Shown here piece after piece: positions 8,811 to 15,401 of a stretch of 64,000 bases of DNA. The DNA lies in assembly GCF_000383915.1 (NCBI RefSeq), contig NZ_KB912942.1, forward strand, positions 4,555,039 through 4,619,038, read 5' to 3'. Position numbers and translations under genes: made by a program. The stretch is from Amycolatopsis benzoatilytica AK 16/65 (lineage in GTDB: Bacteria; Actinomycetota; Actinomycetes; Mycobacteriales; Pseudonocardiaceae). A model generated the notes under the pieces. It did no database searches and was not told the origin of the DNA. It saw only the letters and a list, made by a program, of their open reading frames with translations. Each line of letters starts with the position of its first letter. The first letter of the stretch is position 1.

Positions 8811-9536
8811 TCAAAGGCCCGATATCGGCTGAATACTGCAACCGTTGGAGCAACGCGCGAGTCGATTCCTCCAGCGGCACACCCAGACTGGAACTCGACG
8901 CCCGCAACCGACTCGCGATGGTGGCCGCCGCGCGGTCACCAGCGAGCCCGGCCGCGGCTTGGCCAGGCCGGTGGCGAACCGCCGGTCGAACAGCCTGCGG
9001 ACCACAGGCACGTCCGCTCCCACCTGGCGGCCGAGGAACCGCACGCCGCGCATCCGCCAGTAGTTCTCGCCCCGATACACGTCGAAGGCGCCGATCACGC
9101 TCCGCAGGCATGCCTCCGCCCGGCCTGGGATCTCCGATACGGTCGCGAACACCGGCTCGTCGGTGAGGAACTTGTTCTGCTGCAACGGTGCCCGCGCCGG
9201 GCCAGAGGAGAAAAGTCCTTGTCCGCGAGCAGCCAGAAGGAACTCGCCGGCCACCTCCGCAAGCCCCTCGCCCACCGCGCGCAACAATCCACCTGCGGAC
9301 CCGGACGACGGCTGGTACTTCCGCGAGACGTGCCGCATTCGGGCCGGCGTCAGCGGGACCAGATCGATGCATACGTCGACCGTCTCGCCGAGATCCGGGC
9401 GAACATCGCCCAGCGCGTTCGCCAATGGCTGCAGGGGATCGTCCGGCCGGATCGGCAATGCCTTCGGCGAAAACTGCGGCGACCGCGCCAAAACCAGTTC
9501 GGCGCGTGCCACGTGGACTCGGTCAGCCTGCCTCAT
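8811..9536 (-). pseudogene. Central fragment of an ICE coupling-protein/HerA-like conjugation gene
   Basis: From ATG 9536 the frame encodes RVHVARAELVLAR, PIRPDDPLQPLANALGDVR, a VDLVPLTPARMR strand and GENYWRMRG, then LFDRRFATGLAKPRPGSLVT. I recognise this as the region before the ATPase domain of DNA-translocase/coupling proteins in actinobacterial ICEs (recognition from memory). Near 8937 the frame shifts: the continuation (AATIASRLRASSSSLGVPLEESTRAL) is in another frame and runs out in the methyltransferase paralogue. The P-loop ATPase part is missing. The matching N-terminus lies at 10195-10646, separated by lsr2. Confidence 0.6.
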
Positions 9537-9736
9537 GCCAAACCCACCAGGACGGAGGCATCTCCTCCCAGCCTTCCCACGTCGCTGCCCATTGTCGGTC
9601 ACCTCCGCACGTCGCGTTTCGCGGAGAAGACAAGGCATCGAGCGGCCACGATAATTCTTCCCGCCCGAGAGACCCGGATGACCGGTTGCTATCGTCAGGG
9701 CTTCACTTTCCCGCTTCCGAGGAGAAATCACCCGCC

Positions 9737-10117
9737 ATGGCGCAAAAAGTTCTCGTCGAGATGATCGACGACCTCGACGGATCCGAAGCCGGCCAGACCG
9801 TCCCCTTCGGACTCGACGGAGCCCACTACGAAATCGACCTGTCCGACGACAACGCCGCCGCCCTGCGCGACGAACTCGCCCGGTTCATCTCCGCCGGCCG
9901 CCGGACCGGCGGCCGCCGGACCACCGCGCACACCGCTGCCGCCCCGACCGCAGAGGACCGCGAACGCTCCCGCGCCATCCGCGCATGGGCCGTCGAAAAC
10001 GGCTGGGCCGTCGCCGACCGCGGCCGCATCCCAGCCGAAGTCATCACCGCATACAACGAACGCGACCAGAACGCTCCGAAGCCGCGCCGCAAGCGCACCA
10101 CGAAGAAATCCTCCTGA
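9737..10117 (+). CDS. lsr2: Lsr2-type xenogeneic silencer (element-borne H-NS-like protein)
   Basis: A 126-aa protein from ATG 9737. The N-terminal dimerisation domain opens MAQKVLVEMIDDLDGS and continues with TVPFGLDGAHYEIDLS, followed by a linker of Thr, Ala and Arg. The C-terminal DNA-binding domain shows RAWAVENGWAVADRGRIPAEVITAY, with the RGR motif that enters the minor groove of AT-rich DNA. A Lys/Arg tail follows (KPRRKRTTKK). Chromosomal Lsr2 is about 110 aa, so this copy has a longer linker and tail. It is the only plus-strand gene of the element and lies between two pieces of one conjugation gene. It could silence the element or compete with host Lsr2 (inference). Confidence 0.93.
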   Translation: MAQKVLVEMIDDLDGSEAGQTVPFGLDGAHYEIDLSDDNAAALRDELARFISAGRRTGGRRTTAHTAAAPTAEDRERSRAIRAWAVENGWAVADRGRIPAEVITAYNERDQNAPKPRRKRTTKKSS

Positions 10118-10646
10118 ATTCCCCGAGGCAATCGTCCCGGTTAGGGTTCTTTCTTTGCCATGATTGCCGAGGCGGTGTCTCCTCCCTCACCGGGGAGGTT
10201 TCACCGTCGCTCGCCGCCGAGGCTCGGCGGATTTCCACCTGCGGATAGCTCAGCTTGTTCAGGACGCCGGTGATCGACTCCCGCCCCTCGATGCTCATGG
10301 TCATTTTCCCGAACTCCGGGTCCGTGCTGAACCACACCCGGACACCGACGACCGACCGCGGCACCCAGCCGTGCACCGGCCGCGCCCGGCCCAGCTGGTG
10401 CGCGAACGCCACCACCGCCGGCAGCGACGGATCGAACGCCGTCGTCGGCAACAGCTCGTAGCGGACACGAGAGCGGAGGTGGCGGGAACGGAAGTGTCGG
10501 CGGAGGACAAAGACCGCGATCACGCTCGCCACCACCGCCGAGGTCACCCACCACAGCGCGGCACTCGTCAGCAGGTGGTCCGCATGGAGCGCCTGCGGCG
10601 CGCCGTTCCCCAGCACGGCCTGACGGCCATGCGTGCGGGAGAACAT
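10044..10646 (-). pseudogene. N-terminal fragment of the ICE coupling-protein-like gene
   Basis: From ATG 10646 the frame starts with about 25 residues, then a membrane segment (TSAALWWVTSAVVASVIAVFVL) and a basic stretch. YELLPTTAFDPSLPAVVAFAHQLGRARP and RVWFSTDPEFGKMTMSIEGR follow, a combination I associate with the N-terminus of actinobacterial ICE translocases. The homologous part ends around 10195 (YPQVEIRRA). The frame then drifts through the lsr2 3' region to a stop at 10044. The central fragment begins at 9536 in the same direction, so the two look like one gene interrupted by an insert of about 650 bp. Confidence 0.55.
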
Positions 10647-11127
10647 GTCGGCTTTATGAGCAAGTGGGTAAAGCACCGCTGAACAGCGGTTTCTCCAGTC
10701 AGCGGCCAAAGCCGCAGCGACTGGCCAAGGACGGGGTCGAGGTAGCCCCCAACGGCAAGAATCACGGCACACCTCCGGAAGATCGACCGGCGAAGACACG
10801 CCGTGTTCGACGGCGCGTGATTCGGCAGCGTGACCCCGCTGACTCGCCAATGCTGGCCGCGACAGGCCCTCTGCCGTCGAGTACCAGGAGAGGCAGTTTG
10901 ACTGACGGGTCCAGATCGGGCGCCTCGCTGGCACGGAGCACACAGACGAGGTGATTGTCGCTCACCTGATCCAGCGAGGGAGCGCGGTGCGGCGGGACAG
11001 AAGCAGCCACTGAAGTTGCGGCGGATCCCCTGGTGCAAAACGAGAACCGACGACCACCGCGGTGATGCTTCCGGCTGCGCCCAGCCAGCCGAAGGCAATA
11101 AATGCCGCGCAATTGCCGCGCATGGCG
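10647..11127. other. Gene-less stretch inside the decayed element
   Basis: No intact gene is convincing here. On the minus strand, 10962-11120 shows a short hydrophobic peptide (FIAFGWLGAAGSITAVVVGS) beginning just before the transglycosylase remnant ends. Further pieces follow in other frames. This may be what is left of a small membrane gene of the transfer operon. Confidence 0.4.
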
Positions 11128-12195
11128 CTACGGAAGAAGCCGGACACCGCCGGGGTACTCGTGGAGGTCGACAGGGTCGGTCCGAATGAAGGTGCCGGAC
11201 GCAAAGGCGTTGATCATCTGGCCGTCGCCGAGGTAGATACCGACGTTGTGGATGACGCCGGGTCTGCAGAAGACGAGGTAGCCCGGATGCAGCGCCTCGA
11301 TGCCCGCGGCCCGGGGCAGGCGATCGCCCAGGGCGAACTGGGCTCCGCGCTGGTGCGGCAGCGTGATGCCGACGCGGGCGCGGGCGTAGCGGGCGAGTCC
11401 GCCGCAGTCGAAGCCGATCTTGTTGTAGTCGCCGTGCCGGTCGGCTACTCTTCCGTCGCGGATTCCCTGGCTCGGACCGGCGGCGGTGCCGCCTCCCCAG
11501 GCGTAGGACACCGATCTGGGACATGGCCGCGTCGATGACCTGCTTGGCTCGTCCGCTCGCCGGTCCATGGGCGGCGGGGCGCAGTTGCAGCGCGTCGTAG
11601 CCGCGGGTGTCGGCGAGGACGTGATCGACGTAGACCCGGCTGGCGTTGTACGAGTAGATCGCGTCGCGCACTTCGGCGTCCTTGCCGAGGTCGCGGGGGC
11701 CGCGGCCGCACAGGTAGACGACGGCGAGGGCAGCGTCGAAGGCGTTCTGCGGGTTGCGGATTCCGTCATCGCTGCCGTCCTGCGCCACGGTCTGCCAAGT
11801 GGTGGAGAGGAACTGGAACGGTCCTTCGGCGCGGGCGAAGGTGCCGTCGGGGTTGCGGATCGGGGTGTGGTTGCCGCCGGTGCCGGCGCCGTCCAGTTGG
11901 GGCCGAGGATCGGCGGGTTGATGTCGCCGTTCGGTGCGATGGCGTAGCCGGCGGCGTGGCGGGATTCTTCCCCGGCGATGCCGGCGAGAATGCTCCAGCG
12001 GCAGCCGGGGCGAACCCGGGCGACCCGGTGTGCGGCGCGCGGGTGGGCAGTGAGCATGACGGACGGGATTCCGGGGCTTCTCCGGGTGCGTCGGTGGTTC
12101 GGTCGGAGGCGTCGTCGGCGATTGCGATCAGGACGCCGGCGGCCAGGACAACAGCGAGAAGCGGTCCGGCCAGATGGGAACAGCGGGGTCCAGAG
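11128..12195 (-). pseudogene. Lytic transglycosylase / NlpC-P60 (C40) peptidase gene broken by frameshifts
   Basis: All expected parts are present but in three frames. A membrane anchor (LLAVVLAAGVLIAIA) starts near 12180. The SLT start (RWSILAGIAGEESRHAAGYAIAP) is in the frame opening near 12060. After a shift in a C-run near 11905 comes PQLDGAGTGGNHTPIRNPDGT and the rest of the transglycosylase (GSDDGIRNPQNAFDAA). After another shift near 11503 comes the C40 domain, with SYAWGGG, GFDCGGLARYA (nucleophilic Cys) and VIHNVGIYLG (His). Such bifunctional murein hydrolases open the wall for ICE transfer. Three shifts point to decay rather than one sequencing error. Confidence 0.8.
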
Positions 12196-12235
12196 CATGT
12201 CGACCCCGCAAGTCAGACCAGAAATGGCCGAGTGC

Positions 12236-12871
12236 TCAACTGTCCCTTGGGACTGCTGAGACAGGAGCCCTGGCCGGAATAGTTCTTATCGACTCTGCGC
12301 CAGCGATGCTCAACGCGTAACGGCTGTATTGTTCCGCGACATCGTCGGCGGACAGGTTTCCGTCGTCCCGGAACCACCGGGCGATGCTCACGCACATCTC
12401 CCGGATCGCGAATGAGGCAAGTGCCGGCGAACCGACATGGAAGGCTCCGGCGGCAGCTCCACCCGCGATGATCGCACGGAAGGCATGCTCGTGCTGTCGG
12501 CGCCGACTCTGCAGGCGGCTGCGATGGGGCTCGTCGAGAGAGTCCGTGTCGCGGTTGACCACCAGGGCCTCTCGGCGGTGTGTCGCGTGCCGGTAGGCGT
12601 AGACCCGGGTGGCCTCGCGTAGCCGAGTTTCCCAGTCTCCGTTCGCGGTCACGCGGTGGAACTCCTCGAGCACGGTCGCGGTGGTCTCGTCGACGATTGC
12701 GCGCAGCAGGTCCTGTTTGGACCGCATGTGGTTGTACAGGCTGGGTGTGCGGATGCCGAGAGTGTCGGCGATCTGGCTCAGCGCGGTGCCGTGGAACCCG
12801 CGCTCTGCGAAAAGGGTCAAGGCGACGTCGAGCACCATGGTCTCGCTCACGACAGCACGGAGTTCGGTCAC
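12236..12871 (-). CDS. TetR-family repressor, last gene of the molybdenum-hydroxylase operon
   Basis: A 211-aa protein. GTG 12871 is chosen because it overlaps the upstream TGA by 4 nt. The N-terminal HTH reads LFAERGFHGTALSQIADTLG, then IRTPSLYNHMRSKQDLLRAI. It is nearly identical to the HTH of the TetR at 24234-24845. The effector domain has RVYAYRHATHRREALVVNRD and REMCVSIARWFRDDG, also shared with that paralogue. The HTH similarity implies both bind the same operator, ACTAA-N6-TTAGT, found at 22515 and 24150. Its place at the end of the operon would give autoregulation (inference). Confidence 0.9.
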   Translation of the reverse strand: MTELRAVVSETMVLDVALTLFAERGFHGTALSQIADTLGIRTPSLYNHMRSKQDLLRAIVDETTATVLEEFHRVTANGDWETRLREATRVYAYRHATHRREALVVNRDTDSLDEPHRSRLQSRRRQHEHAFRAIIAGGAAAGAFHVGSPALASFAIREMCVSIARWFRDDGNLSADDVAEQYSRYALSIAGAESIRTIPARAPVSAVPRDS

Positions 12872-13371
12872 CGCGTCACTCCGGCGAGCCAGGCGGATGC
12901 CTCGTCCACGGACTGGAGGCATTTCGTCAAGGGCGTCATGACTTCGTCGCGTTCCGGATGACGCCGGTGAGCGAACTCGGCGGCCAGCCGGGCGGGTCCT
13001 CGGCCGCTGCCCGCCACGAGCACAGGGAGCTTCGGCACGCGTTCGAGTACCTCTTCGAGCATCCTTTCTGCTGCCGCTGCTCCGCTGTAGGGGCCGTCGT
13101 CGGCAAGCAGCGGGCCGACGCCGAGGATGAAGCGGCCATCGCTGAGGTAATCAAGGGTTTCGGCTGCATCCGCCACGGCCGGCGCGTCCTTGGAAGTGGT
13201 CAAGCAGCAGATGCGGACCCGCCGGGTCACCACGGCGGCCGCCGCGCACGAGACGAAGTCCTCTTCGAAGTACAGCGTGTCGCAGCCGGCTTCGTCGAGA
13301 ACTTGGCAGGTGCGCCGAAGCCCGGCTGCCGGCGCGCCGCGGAGCCGCAGGACGACCCCGCGGCGCGTCAC
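12868..13371 (-). CDS. Compact luciferase-like (LLM-type) protein of 167 aa
   Basis: GTG 13371 overlaps the CoxS-like stop, and the TGA overlaps the TetR start, so the protein is bracketed by 4-nt couplings. It keeps LLM landmarks in order: DEAGCDTLYFEEDF, AAAVVTRRVRICCLTTS, AETLDYLSDGRFILGVGP, ERMLEEVLERVPKLPVLVAGSGRGPARLAAEFA. Normal LLM monooxygenases are 280-400 aa; here whole barrel segments are missing. It may be a flavin-binding or structural remnant that still works with the hydroxylase, or an inactive relic kept by coupling. Reading frame and codon use look genuine. Confidence 0.65.
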   Translation of the reverse strand: MTRRGVVLRLRGAPAAGLRRTCQVLDEAGCDTLYFEEDFVSCAAAAVVTRRVRICCLTTSKDAPAVADAAETLDYLSDGRFILGVGPLLADDGPYSGAAAAERMLEEVLERVPKLPVLVAGSGRGPARLAAEFAHRRHPERDEVMTPLTKCLQSVDEASAWLAGVTR

Positions 13372-13850
13372 GACGGCTCCGGTTCGGCGGCCAGTTCGCT
13401 CGCCGCCGCCTCGACAGCGTCGATGATGCCGACGTAGCCGGTGCACCGGCAGATGTTGCCCGACAGCTCTTCTCGGATGCGGGCCCGGCACGGCCGTTCT
13501 TCGCGGTTGAGCAAGTCGAGCGCGGACATCAGCATGCCCGGAGTACAGAAGCCGCACTGCAACCCATGGTGCGTCGAAAACGCCTCCTGGAGGGGGTGTA
13601 GGCAGCCGTCTTGCCCGGCCATCCCCTCGACCGTCGTCACCGAGGTGCCTTCCGCTTGGACCGCGAACATGAGGCACGCGCGGACCGGGTCGCCGTCGAC
13701 CAGAACGGTGCACGCGCCGCAGACCCCGTGCTCACAACCGACGTGCGTGCCGGTCAGTCCGAGGTCCTCGCGCAGCGCGTCAGCGAGCGTTCGCCTCGGC
13801 TCGACGTCGATCTGCTGACGATCCCCGTTGACAGCGAGTTCGATCTTCAT
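13368..13850 (-). CDS. Molybdenum hydroxylase small subunit, [2Fe-2S] (CoxS-like)
   Basis: A 160-aa protein from ATG 13850, overlapping the CoxM-like stop. The N-terminal plant-ferredoxin domain carries GCEHGVCGACTVLVDG plus a later Cys (RACLMF), ligating the first [2Fe-2S] cluster. The C-terminal helical domain carries QCGFCTPGM and NICRCTGY for the second cluster. The family length is 150-170 aa. It passes electrons between the molybdopterin site of the large subunit and FAD of the medium subunit in the cytoplasm. Confidence 0.95.
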   Translation of the reverse strand: MKIELAVNGDRQQIDVEPRRTLADALREDLGLTGTHVGCEHGVCGACTVLVDGDPVRACLMFAVQAEGTSVTTVEGMAGQDGCLHPLQEAFSTHHGLQCGFCTPGMLMSALDLLNREERPCRARIREELSGNICRCTGYVGIIDAVEAAASELAAEPEPS

Positions 13851-14665
13851 GCTGCGACACGCTCCTTTTCCTGCCCGAGGGCACGGAGGACGAATTCCTC
13901 AGTCATCGCACGCCGGTACTCGGCCGAGGCGTGGATGTCGGAGCTCGGCGAGGCGGCTGCGGCGGCTGCGGCAGCCACCTCGTGCGGTGGAGCGCCGGCG
14001 TCGAGCAACTGCTCAGCCTCCTCGGCGCGCAGCGGGACGCCGCCGACGCCGCCGATCGCGATCCGCCAGTGTCCGCCGACCTCGGCGGCGGCGACGGTGA
14101 CCAGACCGAAGTCGCCGTGCCGGCGGGAGAACTCCGCGAATCCCCAGCGCTGCGGCAACGGCATGTCGACCGCAGTGACCACCTCGTCGTCGGCGAGCGT
14201 GGTTTCCAACGGACCGGTGCAGAAGTCTGCCGCGGAGCTTGTGCGAGTACCGTGCAGGCTAGCGATGTGAACGGTCGCGCCGAGCGCAGCGGCGACCACT
14301 GGCAGTTCCGCGGCCGGGTCGGCGTGGGAGATGCTGCCGCCGCAGGTGCCCCGGGAACGGATCGCCGTGTGCCCGATCCACCGCGCGGCCTCGGCAAGCA
14401 TCGGGTGTGCCGTTTGCTCCACGAGGCGGGCGTGGCGGACGAGCGCCCCGATCCGGAGGGCGCCGTCAACCGGCACGATCGTGGACAGCCCGGGGATCCG
14501 GTTGATGTCGACCAGGACCTTGGGCCGCGCCATGCGCAGCGCGAGTACCGGCACCAGGCTCTGTCCGCCGGCGATGATCTTCCCGTCGCCGGCTGCGTCG
14601 GCCAGGGCCTGCACGGCTTCCCGGACGCTCGTGGCGCGGAGGTAGTCGAACGGAGCTGGTTTCAT
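13847..14665 (-). CDS. Molybdenum hydroxylase FAD-binding medium subunit (CoxM-like)
   Basis: A 272-aa protein starting at ATG 14665, with AAAGG upstream; the frame opens earlier without a signal. The FAD pyrophosphate loops are visible as KIIAGGQSLVPVLALRMARP near residue 30 and TCGGSISHADPAAELP near residue 110. CO dehydrogenase flavoprotein C-terminal domain features follow (RHGDFGLVTVAA). It transfers electrons from the iron-sulphur subunit to the acceptor. It lies 10 bp after the enoyl-CoA hydratase and overlaps the CoxS-like start. Confidence 0.93.
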   Translation of the reverse strand: MKPAPFDYLRATSVREAVQALADAAGDGKIIAGGQSLVPVLALRMARPKVLVDINRIPGLSTIVPVDGALRIGALVRHARLVEQTAHPMLAEAARWIGHTAIRSRGTCGGSISHADPAAELPVVAAALGATVHIASLHGTRTSSAADFCTGPLETTLADDEVVTAVDMPLPQRWGFAEFSRRHGDFGLVTVAAAEVGGHWRIAIGGVGGVPLRAEEAEQLLDAGAPPHEVAAAAAAAASPSSDIHASAEYRRAMTEEFVLRALGQEKERVAA

Positions 14666-14675
14666 GGCGGACCTT

Positions 14676-15401
14676 TCAGCGCCCGCGGAACCGCGGGGCG
14701 CGTTTCTCGTCGCGGGCACGCTGGCTCTCGGCGAAATCTTCACTGCTCCAACAGGAATCGAAAAGCTGGTCGAGGCGGGGATCCCACCGCCGAGGCTCGA
14801 ACAGCGACTCCAGCGCGGTCTTTGCGTATCGCAACGACAACGGCGCGAACTCCGCGATCTCCCGGGCCCACGCGGTCGCCTCGGCGTCCGTCCCTAGCCG
14901 GTCCGCCAGACCGCAGCCGAGTGCGCGTGCCGCGTCCAGCCGCTCGCAGCCGAGCAGCACTGCGCGCGCTGCTCCGCCGCCCGCCAGCAGCGCCAGCCGC
15001 CGGACGGTCCACGGGTCCACCGCGAGCCCATTGCGGGCTGTCGGCACCGCGAAGACCGCGGTGTCGGCCGCCACGCGCAGGTCGCAGGCGATCGCGAGCT
15101 GTGTCCCGGCCCCGATCGCGGGACCGTTGACCGCCGCGATCACTGGTACCGGCGCGGCGGTGATGGCGTGCAGAGTCGCGTAGAGCGCGGTGCGGAACCC
15201 TTCGCCGTAGACACCGCCGAAGTCGGCACCGGCACAGAAGCTCGTGCCGGCACCGGTCACGACGATCGCGCGGGAGGTGTCCGCGAACTTCTCCACCGCC
15301 GCTCGCAGCGACTGCAGATGTTCGATGTCGAGAGCGTTGCGCTTCTCGTGGCGGTCGAGCACGATCCGCCCTACGCCGCCCTGTTCCTCGGTGGTGATCA
15401 T
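14676..15401 (-). CDS. Enoyl-CoA hydratase/isomerase family protein
   Basis: A 241-aa crotonase-fold protein. ATG 15401 overlaps the TGA of the large hydroxylase subunit; the longer frame upstream is a shadow of that gene. EKRNALDIEHL and TGAGTSFCAGADF form the CoA and first oxyanion-hole segment. PVPVIAAVNGPAIGAGTQLAIACDLRVAADTAVFAVP is the second, except that the usual catalytic Glu of the NGxxxGGG-type loop is not obvious. Inserting a CoA enzyme between hydroxylase subunits suggests the hydroxylated or aldehyde-derived acid is processed as a CoA thioester, made by the synthetase at 22578. Confidence 0.88.
   Translation of the reverse strand: MITTEEQGGVGRIVLDRHEKRNALDIEHLQSLRAAVEKFADTSRAIVVTGAGTSFCAGADFGGVYGEGFRTALYATLHAITAAPVPVIAAVNGPAIGAGTQLAIACDLRVAADTAVFAVPTARNGLAVDPWTVRRLALLAGGGAARAVLLGCERLDAARALGCGLADRLGTDAEATAWAREIAEFAPLSLRYAKTALESLFEPRRWDPRLDQLFDSCWSSEDFAESQRARDEKRAPRFRGR

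Larger units (their letters stand above)
5363..12200. mobile_element. Decayed integrative (conjugative) element at tRNA-Lys
   Basis: The element is bounded on the left by tRNA-Lys and its integrase. It carries xis, two methyltransferase-like genes, lsr2 and the remains of conjugation genes: a coupling-protein-like gene in two pieces and a lytic transglycosylase/NlpC gene with several frameshifts. The left-pointing gene order matches actinobacterial ICEs. I found no second copy of the tRNA-Lys 3' end further right. The right border near 12.2 kb is therefore set only by where ICE-like content ends, and excision is unlikely unless attR lies elsewhere. Confidence 0.75.

Noticed and set aside
8367..9764. 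Long plus-strand frame of 465 codons in the element
   Set aside because: It is antisense to the methyltransferase paralogue and the coupling-gene fragment, with no family motifs and shadow-like composition.
12000..12300. Right attachment site of the tRNA-Lys element
   Set aside because: No copy of the tRNA-Lys 3' sequence was found here or further right by eye.
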